Positions 1-13,957 are shown, counted from the first letter of the stretch. The stretch: 64,000 bases of DNA from Hydractinia symbiolongicarpus (GCF_029227915.1 NC_079879.1:2418001-2482000); one strand, 5' to 3'. Notes: generated from the letters alone by a model not told the origin. Numbers and translations are program-made.

Positions 1-2606
1 TAGCGCGTGCTGAAGAAATAGAGACAGTTTCAAAAACTACATTTCATTGACTTTCTAACAGTATAGGTTCGCTTAAGTTACAACGGTTGCGTCACATATT
101 CGTACCAACATGTATTTAGCGATATTTTTCTGATGTTACTAGGTAGCATCGCTTTTAACAGTGAAACGATTGACTGTGGGACATAATTGAATTATTTTGG
201 ACGTCGACCTTATAAATGTGATAAATGACACAATTGGACTCCAAGAAATAACATTCTCCTTAATTTGACATGATTGCTGGAATTCAGCGATTAGACAGGG
301 CGCTGTGGTGGCGCTTTAATGAAAAATTTAGATGAATAAGTCATTTTGTACCGTGGGACCAATCCTAGTCGTTAGCGCGTGCTGAAGAAATAGAGACAGT
401 TTCAAAAACTACATTTCATTGACTTTCTAACAGTATAGGTCCGCTTGAGTTGCAACGGTTGCGTCACATATTCGTACCAACATGTATTCAGCGATATTTT
501 TGTGATGTTACTAGGTAGCATCGCTTTTAACAGTGAAACGATTGACTGTGGGACATAATTGAATTAGTTTGGACGTCGACCTTATAAATGTGATAAATGA
601 CACAATTTGACTCCTAGAAATAACATTCTCCTTAATTTGACATGATTGCTGAAATTCAGAGATTACACAGGGCGCTGTGGTAGCACTTTAATGAAAAATT
701 TAGATGAATAAGTCATTTTGTACCGTGGGACCAATCGTAGTCGTTAGCGCGTGCTGAAGAAGTAGAGACAGTTTCAAAAACTACATTTCATTAACTTTCT
801 AACAGTCTAAGTCCGTTTGAGCTACAATTGTTGCGACTTATATTTGTACCAACATGTATTTAGCGATATTTTTCTGACATTACTAGGTTGCATCGCTTTT
901 AACAGTGAGGCGATTGACTGTGAGACTTAATTGAAATGATTTTGGAGTTTGATCTTATAAATGTGATAAATGACACAATTGGACTCCAAGAAATAACATT
1001 CTCCTTAATTTGACATGATTGCTGGAATTCAGCGATTAGACAGGGCGCTGTGGTGGCGCTTTAATGAAAAATTTAGATGAATAAGTCATTTTGTACCGTG
1101 GGACCAATCCTAGTCGTTAGCGCGTGCTGAAGAAATAGAGACAGTTTCAAAAACTACATTTCATTGACTTTCTAACAGTATAGGTCCGCTTGAGTTGCAA
1201 CGGTTGCGTCACATATTCGTACCAACATGTATTCAGCGATATTTTTGTGATGTTACTAGGTAGCATCGCTTTTAACAGTGAAACGATTGACTGTGGGACA
1301 TAATTGAATTAGTTTGGACGTCGACCTTATAAATGTGATAAATGACACAATTTGACTCCTAGAAATAACATTCTCCTTAATTTGACATGATTGCTGAAAT
1401 TCAGAGATTACACAGGGCGCTGTGGTAGCACTTTAATGAAAAATTTAGATGAATAAGTCATTTTGTACCGTGGGACCAATCGTAGTCGTTAGCGCGTGCT
1501 GAAGAAGTAGAGACAGTTTCAAAAACTACATTTCATTAACTTTCTAACAGTCTAAGTCCGTTTGAGCTACAATTGTTGCGACTTATATTTGTACCAACAT
1601 GTATTTAGCGATATTTTTCTGACATTACTAGGTTGCATCGCTTTTAACAGTGAGGCGATTGACTGTGAGACTTAATTGAAATGATTTTGGAGTTTGATCT
1701 TATAAATGTGATAAATGACACAATTTGACTCCTAGAAATAACATTCTCCTTAATTTGTTATGATTGCTGGAATTCAGCGATTACACAGGGCGCTGTGGTA
1801 GCGCTTTAATGAAAAATTTAGATGAATAAGTCATTTTGTACCGTGGGACCAATCGTAGTCGTTAGCGCGTGCTGAAGAAATAGAGACAGTTTCAAAAACT
1901 ACATTTCATTGACTTTCTAACAGTATAGGTTCGCTTAAGTTACAACGGTTGCGTCACATATTCGTACCAACATGTATTTAGCGATATTTTTCTGATGTTA
2001 CTAGGTAGCATCGCTTTTAACAGTGAAACGATTGACTGTGGGACATAATTGAATTATTTTGGACGTCGACCTTATAAATGTGATAAATGACACAATTGGA
2101 CTCCAAGAAATAACATTCTCCTTAATTTGACATGATTGCTGGAATTCAGCGATTAGACAGGGCGCTGTGGTGGCGCTTTAATGAAAAATTTAGATGAATA
2201 AGTCATTTTGTACCGTGGGACCAATCCTAGTCGTTAGCGCGTGCTGAAGAAATAGAGACAGTTTCAAAAACTACATTTCATTGACTTTCTAACAGTATAG
2301 GTCCGCTTGAGTTGCAACGGTTGCGTCACATATTCGTACCAACATGTATTCAGCGATATTTTTGTGATGTTACTAGGTAGCATCGCTTTTAACAGTGAAA
2401 CGATTGACTGTGGGACATAATTGAATTAGTTTGGACGTCGACCTTATAAATGTGATAAATGACACAATTTGACTCCTAGAAATAACATTCTCCTTAATTT
2501 GACATGATTGCTGAAATTCAGAGAATACACAGGGCGCTGTGGTAGCACTTTAATGAAAAATTTAGATGAATAAGTCATTTTGTACCGCGGGACCAATCGT
2601 AGTCGT
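1..2606. repeat. Satellite block: seven units in the order A-B-C-B-C-A-B
   Basis: Units start at 1, 373, 745, 1118, 1490, 1863 and 2235. Type A carries TAGGTTCGCTTAAG, type B carries GAGTTGCAACGG and TTTTTGTGATG, type C carries TCTAAGTCCGTTTGAG and ACTTATATTTG. The B-C pair recurs after 745 bp and the A-B pair after 1862 bp with almost no differences by eye, so the block grew recently by multi-unit duplication. The last third of each unit (AGACAGGG versus ACACAGGG endings) does not always follow the A/B/C type of the first part, so units are mosaics. Nothing else is seen here. Confidence 0.85.
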
Positions 2607-4308
2607 TGGCGCGTGCTGAAGAAGTAGAGACAGTTTCAAAAACTACATTTCATTAACTTTCTAACAGTCTCAGTCCGCTTGAGCTACAACGCTTGCGTCT
2701 TATATTCGTACCAACATGTATTTAGCGATATTTTTCTGACATTACTAGGTTGCATCGCTTTTAACAGTGAGGCGATAGACTGTGAGACTTAATTGAAATG
2801 AGTTTGGACTTTGATCTTATGAATGTGATAAATGACAGATTTTGACTCCTAGAAATCACATTCTCCTTAATTTGACATGATTGCTGGAATTCAGCGATTT
2901 CACAGGGCGCTGTGGTAGCGCTTTAATGAAAAATTTAGATGAATAAGTCATTTTGTACCGCGGGACCAATCGTAGTCGTTAGCGCGTGCTGAAGAAATAG
3001 AGACAGTTTCAAAAACTACATTTCGTTGACTTTCTAACAATATAGGTCCGCTTGAGTTACAACGGTTGCGTCACATATTCTTACCAACATGTATTCAGCG
3101 ATATTTTCCTGATATTAATAGGTTGCATTGCTTTTAACAGTGAAACGATTGACTGTGGGACTTAATTGAATTGATTTTGGACTTTGACCTTATAAATGTT
3201 ATAAATGAGACAATTGGACTCCAAGAAATAACATCCTTCTTAGCTTGACATGATTGCTGGAACTCAGTGATTACTCAGGGCGCTATGGTAGCGCTTTAAT
3301 GAAAAATTTAGAAGAAAAAGTCAGTTTTTACTGTGGGATCAATCCTAGCCGTTAACGCGCGCTGAGAAAACAGAGACAGTTTCCAAAAGTACATTTCATT
3401 GATTTTCTAACGGTATAAATCCGTTTCAGTTACAACGGTAGCGTCACATATTCGTACTAACATGTATTTAGCGGTATTTTTCTGATATTACTAGGTTGCA
3501 TGGCTTTTAACAGTGAAGCGATTGACTGTGGGACTTAATTGAATTGATTTTGGACTTTGACCATATAAATGTGATAAATAAGCCAATTTGACTCCAAGAA
3601 ATAACATTCTTCTTAATCTGCCATGATTGCTGGAACTCAGCGATTACACAGGGCGCTGTGGTAGCGCTTCACTTAAAAATTTAGATAAATAAGTCATTGT
3701 GTAACGTGGGACCAATCCTAGCCGTTAGCGTTCGTTTCACATATTCGTACCTGTGGGTCTTAATTGAATTGATTTTGAACTTTGACCATATAAATGTGAT
3801 AAATAAGCCAATTTGACTCCAAGATATAACATTCTTCTTAATCTGACATGATTGTTGGAACTCGGCGATTACACAGAGTTATTTAAAAATTTAGATAAAT
3901 AAGTCATTTTGTACTGTGGGACCAATCGTAGCCCTTAGCACGCGCTGAAGAAATAGAGACAGTTTCAAAAACTACATTTCATTGACATTCTAACAGTATC
4001 AGTCCGCTTGAGTTGCAACGGTTGCGTCTTATATTCGCACGAACATGTATTTAGCGATTTTCTTCTGGCGTTACTAGGGTACATGGCTTTTAACAGTGAA
4101 GCGATTGACTGTGGAACTTAATTGAATTGATTTTGGACTTTGACCTTATAAATGTTATAAATGACACAAATGGACTGCAAGAAATAGCATTCTTCTTAAT
4201 TTGACATGATTGCTGGAACTCAGCGATTACACTGGGCGCTGTGGTAGCGCTTTAATGAAAAATTTGTATAAAAAAGTCATTTTGTACTGTGGGACCAATC
4301 GTAGTCGT
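2607..4308. repeat. Satellite block: divergent units, including a 210-bp unit
   Basis: Units start at 2607, 2980, 3353, 3726 and 3936. These are more diverged from one another than the preceding block. The unit from 2980 ends in the TCAGTTTTTACTG variant near 3320-3345 that otherwise recurs only right of 34.8 kb. The unit starting at 3726 is reduced to 210 bp by two internal deletions. Nothing other than satellite is seen. Confidence 0.8.
3726..3935. repeat. 210-bp doubly deleted satellite unit
   Basis: The start box GTTAGCGTTCGTT runs straight into TCACATATTCG (first deletion, about 80 bp). CGTACC is then joined to TGTGGGTCTTAATTG (second deletion, about 80 bp). The second junction, including the ACT-to-TCT change after TGTGGG, is identical to that of the 290-bp units at 36.7-37.3, 39.9 and 47.8-48.3 kb. 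This unit is therefore a further shortened relative of them. Confidence 0.85.
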
Positions 4309-7300
4309 TAGCGCGCACTGAAAAAATAGAGACAGTTTCAAAAACTACATTTCATTGACTTTCTAACGGTAGCACTCTGTTTGAGTTACACCGGTTGCGT
4401 CACATATTCGTACCAACATGTATTTAGCGATATTTTTCTGATATTACTAGGTTGCATCGCTTTAAACAGTGAAACGATTGACTGTGGGACGTAATTGAAC
4501 TGATTTAGGACTTTGATCTTGTAAATTTGATAAATGACACTTTGACTACAAGAAATAACATTCTTCTTAATTTGACATGATTGCTGGAACTCAGCGATTA
4601 CACTGGGCGCTGTGGTAGCGCTTTAATGAAAAATTTGTATAAAAAAGTCATTTTGTACTGTGGGAACAATCGTAGTCGTTAGCGCGAGCGGAAAAAATTG
4701 AGACAATTTCAAAAACTACATTTCATTGACTTTCTAACGGTAGCACTCCGTTTGAGTTACACCAGTTGCGTCACATATTCGTACCAACATGTATTTAACA
4801 ATACTTTTCTGTTATTACTAGGTTGCATCGCTTTTAACAGTGAAACGATTGACTGTGGGACATAATTGAATTATTTTGGACGTCGACCTTATAAATGTTT
4901 TAAATGAGACATTTGGACTACAAGAAATAACATTTTTCTTAATTTGACATGATTGCTGGAACTCAGCAATTACACTGGGCGCTGTAGTAGCACTTTAATG
5001 AAAAATTTAGATAAATAAGTCATTTTGTACTGTGGGACCAATAGTAGTCGTTACCGCGCACTGAAGAAATAGAGACAGTTTCAAAAACTACATTTCATTG
5101 ACTTTCTAACAGTATAGGTCCGCTTGAGTTACAACGGTTGCGTCACATATTCGTATCAACATGTATTCAGCGATATTTTTCTGATCTTACTAGGTTACAT
5201 CGCTTTTAACAGTGAAGCTTTTGACTGTGGGACTTAATTGAATGGATTTTGGACTTTGACCTTATAAATGTTATAAATGACACAATTGGACTCCAAGAAA
5301 TAGCATTCTTCTTAATTTGACATTATTGCTGGAACTCAGCGATTACACTGGGCGCTGTGATAGCGCTTTAATGAAAAATTTGTATAAAAAGTCATTTTGT
5401 ACCGTGGGACCAATCGTAGTCGTTAGCGCGCGCTGAATAAATAGAGACAGTTTCAAAAACTACATTTCATTGACTTTCTAACAGCATCAGTCCGCTTGAG
5501 TTACAACGGTTCCGTCACATATTCGTACTAACATGTATTTAGCGATATTTTTCTGATATTACGAGGTTGCATCGCTTTTAACAATGAAGTGATTGACTGT
5601 GGGACTTAATTGAACTGATTTTGAGGTTTGACCTTATAAATGTGATAAATGACACAACTTGACTCCAAGAAATAACATTCTCCTTAATTTGACATGATTG
5701 CTGGAATTCAGCGATTGCACTGGGCGCTGTGATGGCGCTTCACTTAAAAATTTGGATATATTAGTAATTTTGTAATGTGGGACCTCTCTTAACCCATAGC
5801 GCGCGCTGAGAAGGAAGAGATATTTTCAAAAACTACATTTCATTGACTTTCTAACGGTAGCACTCCGTTTGAGTTACACCAGTTGCGTCACATATTCGTA
5901 CCAACATGTATTTAACAATATTTTTCTGGTATTACTAGGTTGCATCGCTTTTAACAGTGAAACGATTGACTGTGGGACTTAATTGAACTGATTTTGGACT
6001 TTGACCTTATATTTGTTTTAAATGAGACAATTGGACTACAAGAAATAACATTCTTCTTAATTTGACATGATTGCTGGAATTCAGTGATTACACAGGGCGC
6101 TCTGGTAGCGCTTTAATGAAAATTTAGTTAAATAAGTCATTTTGTACCGTGGGACCAATCGTAATCGATACCGCGCACTGAAGAAATAGAGACATTTTCC
6201 AAAACTACATCTCATTGACTTTCTAACAGTATCAGTCCGCTTTAGTTACAACGGTTACGTCACATATTCGTACCAACATGTATTTAGCGATATTTTTCTG
6301 ATGTTACTAGGTAGCATCGCTTTTAACAGTGAAACGATTGACTGTGGGACTTAATTGAACTGATTTTGGACTTTGACCTTATAAATGTTATAAATGACAC
6401 AAATGGACTGCAAAAAATAGCATTCTTCTTAATTTGACATGATTGCTGGAACTCAGCGATTACACTGGGCGCTGTGGTAGCGCTTTAATGAAAAATTTGT
6501 ATAAAAAAGTCATTTTGTACTGTGGGACCAATCGTAGTCGTTAGCGCGCACTGAAAAAATAGAGACAGTTTCAAAAACTACATTTCATTGACTTTCTAAC
6601 GGTAGCACTCTGTTTGAGTTACACCGGTTGCGTCACATATTCGTACCAACATGTATTTAGCGATATTTTTCTGATATTACTAGGTTGCATCGCTTTAAAC
6701 AGTGAAACGATTGACTGTGGGACGTAATTGAACTGATTTAGGACTTTGATCTTGTAAATTTGATAAATGACACTTTGACTACAAGAAATAACATTCTTCT
6801 TAATTTGACATGATTGCTGGAACTCAGCGATTACACTGGGCGCTGTGGTAGCGCTTTAATGAAAAATTTGTATAAAAAAGTCATTTTGTACTGTGGGAAC
6901 AATCGTAGTCGTTAGCGCGAGCGGAAAAAATTGAGACAGTTTCAAAAACTACATTTCATTGACTTTCTAACGGTAGCACTCTGTTTGAGTTACACCGGTT
7001 GCGTCACATATTCGTACCAACATGTATTTAGCGATATTTTTCTGATATTACTAGGTTGCATCGCTTTTAACAGTGAAACGATTGACTGTGGGACATAATT
7101 GAATTATTTTGGACGTCGACCTTATAAATGTTTTAAATGAGACATTTGGACTACAAGAAATAACATTCTTCTTAATTTGACATGATTGCTGGAACTCAGC
7201 GATTACACTGGGCGCTGTAGTAGCGCTTTGATGAAAAATTTAGATAAATAAGTCATTTTGTACTGTGGGACCAATAGTAGTCGTTACCGCGCGCTGAAGA

Positions 7301-10260
7301 AATAGAGACAGTTTCAAAAACTACATTTCATTGACTTTCTAACAGTATAGGTCCGCTTGAGTTACAACGGTTGCGTCACATATTCGTATCAACATGTATT
7401 AAGCGATATTTTTCTGATCTTACTAGGTTACATCGCTTTTAACAGTGAAGCGATTGACTGTGGGACTTAATTGAATGGATTTTGGACTTTGACCTTATAA
7501 ATGTTATAAATGACACAATTGGACTCCAAGAAATAGCATTCTTCTTAATTTGACATTATTGCTGGAACTCAGCGATTACACTGGGCGCTGTGATAGTGCT
7601 TTAATGAAAAATTTGTATAAAAAAGTCATTTTGTTCTGTGGGACCAATCGTAGTCGTTAGCGCGCGCTGAATAAATAGAGACAGTTTCAAAAACTACATT
7701 TCATTGACTTTCTAACAGCATCAGTCAGCTTGAGTTACAACGGTTCCGTCACATATTCGTACAAACATGTATTTAGCGATATTTTTCTGATATTACTAGG
7801 TTGCATCGCTTTTAACAATGAAGCGACTGACTGTGGGACTTAATTGAACTGATTTTGAGGTTTGACCTTATAAACGTGATAAATGACACAACTTGACTCC
7901 AAGAAATAACGTTCTCCTTAATTTGACATGATTGCTGGAATTCAGCGATTGCACTGGGCGCTGTGATGGCGCTTCACTTAAGAATTTGGATATATTAGTA
8001 ATTTTGTAATGTGGGACCTCTCTTAACCCATAGCGCGCGCTGAGGAGAAAGAGATATTTTAAAAAACTACATTTCATTGACTTTCTAACGGTAGCACTCA
8101 GTTTGAGTTACACCAGTTGCGTCACATATTCGTACCAACATGTATTTAACAATATTTTTCTGATATTACTAGGTTGCATCGCTTTTAACAGTGAAACGGT
8201 TGACTGTGGGACTTAATTGAACTGATTTTGGACTTTGACCTTATAAATGTTTTAAATGAGACAATTGGACTACAAGAAATAACATTCTTCTTAATTTGAC
8301 ATGATTGCTGGAATTCAGTGATTACACAGGGCGCTGTGGTAGCGCTTTAATGAAAATTTAGATAAACAAGTCATTTTGTACCGTGGGACCAATCGTAATC
8401 GTTACCGCGCACTGAAGAAATAGAGACATTTTCCAAAACTACATTTCATTAACTTTCTAACAGTATCAGTCCGCTTTAGTTACAACGGTTGCGTCACATA
8501 TTCGTACCAACATGTATTTAGCGATATTTTTCTGATATTACTAGGTTGCATCGCTTTAAACAGTGAAACGATTGACTGTGGGACTTAATTGAACTGATTT
8601 TGGACTTTGATCTTGTAAATTACATAAATGACTCTTTGACTCCAAGAAATAACATTCTTCTTAATTTGACATGATTTCTACAACTCAGCGATTACACTGG
8701 GCGCTGTGGTAGCGCTTTAATGCAAATTTTAGATAAATAAGTCATTTTGTACTGTGGGACCAATAGTAGTCGTTACCGCGCGCTGAAGAAATAGAGACAG
8801 TTTCAAAAACTACATTTCATTGACTTTCTAACAGTATAGGTCCGCTTGAGTTACAACGGTTGCGTCACATATTCGTATCAACATGTATTCAGCGATATTT
8901 TTCTGATCTTACTAGGTTACATCGCTTTTAACAGTGAAGCGATTGACTGTTGGACTTAATTGAATGGATTTTGGACTTTGATCTTATAAATGTTATAAAT
9001 GACACAATTGGACTCCAAGAAATAGCATTCTTCTTTATTTGACATTATTGCTGGAACTCAGCGATTACACTGGGCGCTGTGATAGCGCTTTAATGAAAAA
9101 TTTGTATAAAAAAGTCATTTTGTACTGTGGGAACAATCGTAGTCATTAACGCGCGCTGAATAAATAGAGACAGTTTTAAAAACTACATTTCATTGACTTT
9201 CTAACAGCATCAGTCCGCTTGAGTTACAACAGTTCCGTCACATATTCGTACCAACATGTATTTAGCGAAATTTTTCTGATATTACTAGGTTGCATCGCTT
9301 TTAACAATGAAGCGACTGACTGTGGGACTTAATTGAACTGATTTTGAGGTTTGACCTTATAAATGTGATAAATGACACAACTTGACTCCAAGAAATAACA
9401 TTCTTCTTAATTTGACATGATTGCTGGAATTCAGCGATTGCACTGGGCGCTGTGATGGTGCTTCACTTAAAAATTTGGATATATTAGTAATTTTGTAATG
9501 TGGGACTTCTCTTAACCCATAGCGCGCTGAGGAGAAAGAGATATTTTCAAAAACTACATTTCATTGACTTTCTAACGGTAGCACTCAGTTTGAGTTACAC
9601 CAGTTGCGTCACATATTCGTACCAACATGTATTTAACAATATTTTTCTGATATTACTAGGTTGCATCGCTTTTAACAGTGAAACGATTGACTGTGGGACT
9701 TAATTGAACTGATTTTGGACTTTGACCTTTTAAATGTTTTAAATGAGACAATTGGCCTACAAGAAATAACATTCTTCTTAATTTGACATGATTGCTGGAA
9801 TTCAGTGATTACACAGGGCGCTGTGGTAGCGCTTTAATGAAAATTTAGATAAATAAGTCATTTTGTACCGTGGGACCAATCGTAATCGTTACCGCGCACT
9901 GAAGAAATAGAGACATTTTCCAAAACTGCATTTCATTAACTTTCTAACAGTATCAGTCCGTTTTAGTTACAACGGTTGCGTCACATATTCGTACCAACAT
10001 GTATTTAGCAATATTTTTCTGATATTACTAGGTTGCATCGCCTTAAACAGTGAAACGATTGACTGTGGGACTTAAATGAACTGATTTTGGACTTTGATCT
10101 TGTAAATTTGATAAATGACACTTTGACTCCAAGAAATAACATTCTTCTTAATTTGACATGATTTCTAGAACTCAGCGATTACACTGGGCGCTGTGGTAGC
10201 GCTTTAATGAAAATTTTAGATAAATAAGTCATTTTGTACTGTGGGACCAATCGTAGTCGT
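4309..10260. repeat. Satellite block with six-unit (2233-bp) and four-unit (1487-bp) higher-order repeats
   Basis: Diagnostic unit types recur at fixed distances. GGTAGCACTCTG is found at 4368 and 6601 (2233 bp apart). CTGATCTTACTAGGTTAC-type units begin near 5116, 7349 and 8836 (2233 then 1487 bp). The aberrant unit with GGATATATTAGTAATTT occurs at 5753, 7988 and 9477 (2235 then 1489 bp). Six and four times 372 explain these spacings. Nothing but satellite is present. The short open frames at 7868-8077 and 9500-9703 lie inside units and look accidental. Confidence 0.85.
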
Positions 10261-13200
10261 TACCGCGCGCTAAAGAAATAGAGAAAGTTTCAAAAAATGC
10301 ATTTCATTGACTTTCTAACAGTATAGGTCCGCTTGAGTTACAACGGTTGCGTCACATATTCGTATCAACATGTATTCAGCGATAATTTTCTGATGTTACT
10401 AGGTAGCATCGCTTTTAACAGTGAAACGATTGTCTGTGGGACTTAATTGAACTGATTTTGGACTTTGACCTTATAAATGTTATAAATGAGACAATTGGAC
10501 TACAAGAAATAACATTCTTCTTAATTTGACATCATTGCTGGAATTCAGTGATTACACAGGGCGCTGTGGTAGCGCATTAATGATAAATTTAGATCAGTAA
10601 GTCATTTTGTACCGTGGGACCAATCGTAGTCCTTAGCGCGCACTGAAGAAATAGAGACATTTTCCAAAACTACATTTCATTGACTTTCTAACAGTATCAG
10701 TCCGCTTTAGTTACAACAGTTGCGTCACATATTAGTACCAACATGTATTTAGCGATATTTTTCTGATATTACAAGGTTGCATCGCTTTTAACAGTGAAAC
10801 GAGTGACTGTTGGACTTAATTGAACTGATTTTGGACTTCGACCTTATAAATGTCATAAATGACACAATTGGACTCCAAGAAATAACATTCTTCTTTATCT
10901 CACATGATTGCTGGAACTCAGCGATTACACAGGTTTATTTAAAAATTTAGATAAATCAGTCATTTTGTACTGTGGGACCAATCGTAGCCCTTAGCACGCG
11001 CTGAAGAAATAGAGACAGTTTCAAAAACTACATTTAATTAACTTTCTAACAGTCTCAGTCCGCTTGAGCTACAGCAGTTGCGTCTTATATTCTTACCAAC
11101 ATGTATTTAGCGATATTTTTCTGACATTACTAGGTTGCATTGATTTTAACAGTGAGGCGATTGACTGTGAGACTTAATTAAAATGATTTTTGACTTTGAT
11201 CTTATAAATGTGATAAATGGCACATTTTGACTCCTACAAATAACATTCTCCGTAATTTGACATGATTGCTGGAATTCAGCAATTACACTGGGCGCTGTGG
11301 TAGCGCTTTAATGAAAAATTTAGATGAGTAAGTCATTTTGTACCGTGGGACCAATCGTAGTCGTTAGCGCGTGCAGAAGAAATAGAGACACTTTCAAAAA
11401 CTACACTTCATTGACTTTCTAACAGTATAGGTCCGCTTGAGTTACAACGGTTGCGTCACATATTCGTACCAACATGTATTCAGCGATATTTTTCTGATGT
11501 TACTAGGTAGCATCGCTTTTAGCAGTGAAACGATTGACTGTGGGACATAATTGAATTATTTTGGACTTCGACCTTATAAATGTGATAAATGACACAATTG
11601 GACTCCAAGAAATAACATTCTTCTTAATCTCACATGATTGCTGGAATTCAGTGATTACACAGGGCGCTGTGGTAGCGCATTAATGATAAATTAGGTCAGT
11701 AAGTCATTTTGTACCGTGGGATCAATCGTAGTCGTTAGCGCGCACTGAAGAAATAGAGACATTTTCCAAAACTACATTTCATTGACTTTCTAACAGTATC
11801 AGTCCGCTTTAGTTACAACGGTTGCGTCACATATTCGTACCAACATGTATTTAGCGATATTTTTCTGATATTACCAGGTTGCATCGCTTTTAACAGTGAA
11901 ACGACTGACTGTTGGACTTAATTGAACTGATTTTGGACTTCGACCTTATAAATGTCATAAATGACACAATTGGACTCCAAAAAATAACATTCTTCTTAAT
12001 TTGACATGATTTCTGGAACTCAGCGATTACACTGGGCGCTGTGGTAGCGCTTTAATGAAAATTTTAGATAAATAAGTCATTTTGTGCTGTGGGACCAATC
12101 GTAGTCGTTACCGCGCGCTAAAGAAATAGAGAAAGTTTCAAAAACTGCATTTCATTGACTTTCTAACAGTATAGGTCCGCTTGAGTTACAACGGTTGCGT
12201 CACATATTCGTATCAACATGTATTCAGCGATATTTTTCTGATGTTACTAGGTAGCATCGCTTTTAACAGTGAAACGATTGACTGTGGGACTTAATTGAAC
12301 TGATTTTAGACTTTGACCTTATAAATGTTATAAATGAGACAATTGGACTACAAGAAATAACATTCTTCTTAATTTGACATGATTGCTGGAATTCAGTGAT
12401 TACACAGGGCGCTGTGGTAGCGCATTAATGATAAATTTAGATCAGTAAGTCATTTTGTACCGTGGGACCAATCGTAGTCGTTATCGCGCACTGAAGAAAT
12501 AGAGACATTTTCCAAAACTACATTTCATTGACTTTCTAACAGTATCAGTCCGCTTTAGTTACAACAGTTGCGTCACATATTCGTACCAACATGTATTTAG
12601 CGATATTTTTCTGATATTACCAGGTTGCATCGCTTTTAACAGTGAAACGAGTGACTGTTGGACTTAATTGAACTGATTTTGGACTTCGACCTTATAAATG
12701 TCATAAATGACACAATTGGACTCCAAGAAATAACATTCTTCTTAATCTCACATGATTGCTGGAACTCAGCAATTACACAGGTTTATTTAAAAATTTAGAT
12801 AAATCAGTCATTTTGTACTGTGGGACCAATCGTAGCCCTTAGCACGCGCTGAAAAAATAGAGACAGTTTCAAAAACTACATTTCATTAACTTTCTAACAG
12901 TCTCAGTCCGCTTGAGCAACAACGGTTGCGTCTTATATTCGTACCAACATGTATTTAGCGATATTTTTCTGACATTACTAGGTTGCATCGCTTATAACAG
13001 TGAGGCGATTGACTGTGAGACTTAATTAAAATGATTTTTGACTTTGATCTTATAAATGTGATAAATGACACAATTTGACTCCTACAAATAACATTCTCCG
13101 TAATTTGACATGATTGCTGGAATTCAGCGATTACACTGGGCGCTGTGGTAGCGCTTTAATGAAAAATTTAGATGAGTAAGTCATTTTGTACCGTGGGACC

Positions 13201-13957
13201 AATCGTAGTCGTTAGCGCGTGCAGAAGAAATAGAGACACCTTCAAAAACTACACTTCATTGACTTTCTAACAGTATAGGTCCGCTTGAGTTACAACGGTT
13301 GCGTCACATATTCGTACCAACATGTATTCAGCGATATTTTTCTGATGTTACTAGGTAGCATGGCTTTTAGCAGTGAAACGATTGACTGTGGGACATAATT
13401 GAATTATTTTGGACTTCGACTTTATAAATGTGATAAATGACACAATTGGACTCCAAGAAATAACATTCTTCTTAATCTCACATGATTGCTGGAATTCAGT
13501 GATTACACAGGGCGCTGTGGTAGCGCATTAATGATAAATTTAGATCAGTAAGTCATTTTGTACCGTGGGATCAATCGTAGTCGTTAGCGCGCACTGAAGA
13601 AATAGAGACATTTTCCAAAACTACATTTCATTGACTTTCTAACAGTATCAGTCCGCTTTAGTTACAACGGTTGCGTCACATACTCGTACCAACATGTATT
13701 TAGCGATATTTTTCTGATATTACCAGGTTGCATCGCTTTTAACAGTGAAACGACTGACTGTTGGACTTAATTGAACTGATTTTGGACTTCGACCTTATAA
13801 ATGTCATAAATGACACAATTGGACTCCAAGAAATAACATTCTTCTTAATTTGACATGATTGCTAGAACTCAGCGATTACACTGGGCACTGTGGTAGCGCT
13901 TTAATGAAAATTTTAGATAAATAAATAATTTTGTGCTGTGGGACCAATCGTAGTCGT
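10261..13957. repeat. Two copies of a five-unit, about 1848-bp higher-order repeat
   Basis: The box TACCGCGCGCTAAAG occurs at 10261, 12109 and 13958, giving copies of 1848 and 1849 bp. Each copy contains one unit in which GGGCGCTGTGGTAGCGC and its flank have been lost (ACACAGGTTTATTT at about 10929 and 12777), which shortens the five-unit block below 5 x 372. The two copies agree almost throughout by eye. Confidence 0.88.

Noticed and set aside
1-2606. CRISPR-like array because of regular repeats
   Set aside because: The repeats are contiguous 372-bp units without unique spacers, and the DNA is eukaryotic by its retrotransposons.
7868-8077. Minus-strand open frame of 69 codons, with near-identical frames at 18274-18483, 45360-45554, 17844-18053 and 39647-39856
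   Set aside because: All lie inside satellite units, start and stop at arbitrary points of the unit, and most sister units have stops in the same frame. Recurrence follows from the repeat, not from coding.
9500-9703. Plus-strand open frames here and at 15049-15261 with a hydrophobic stretch
   Set aside because: These are satellite sequence in a chance open frame. Other units of the same type are interrupted, and no upstream signals are present.
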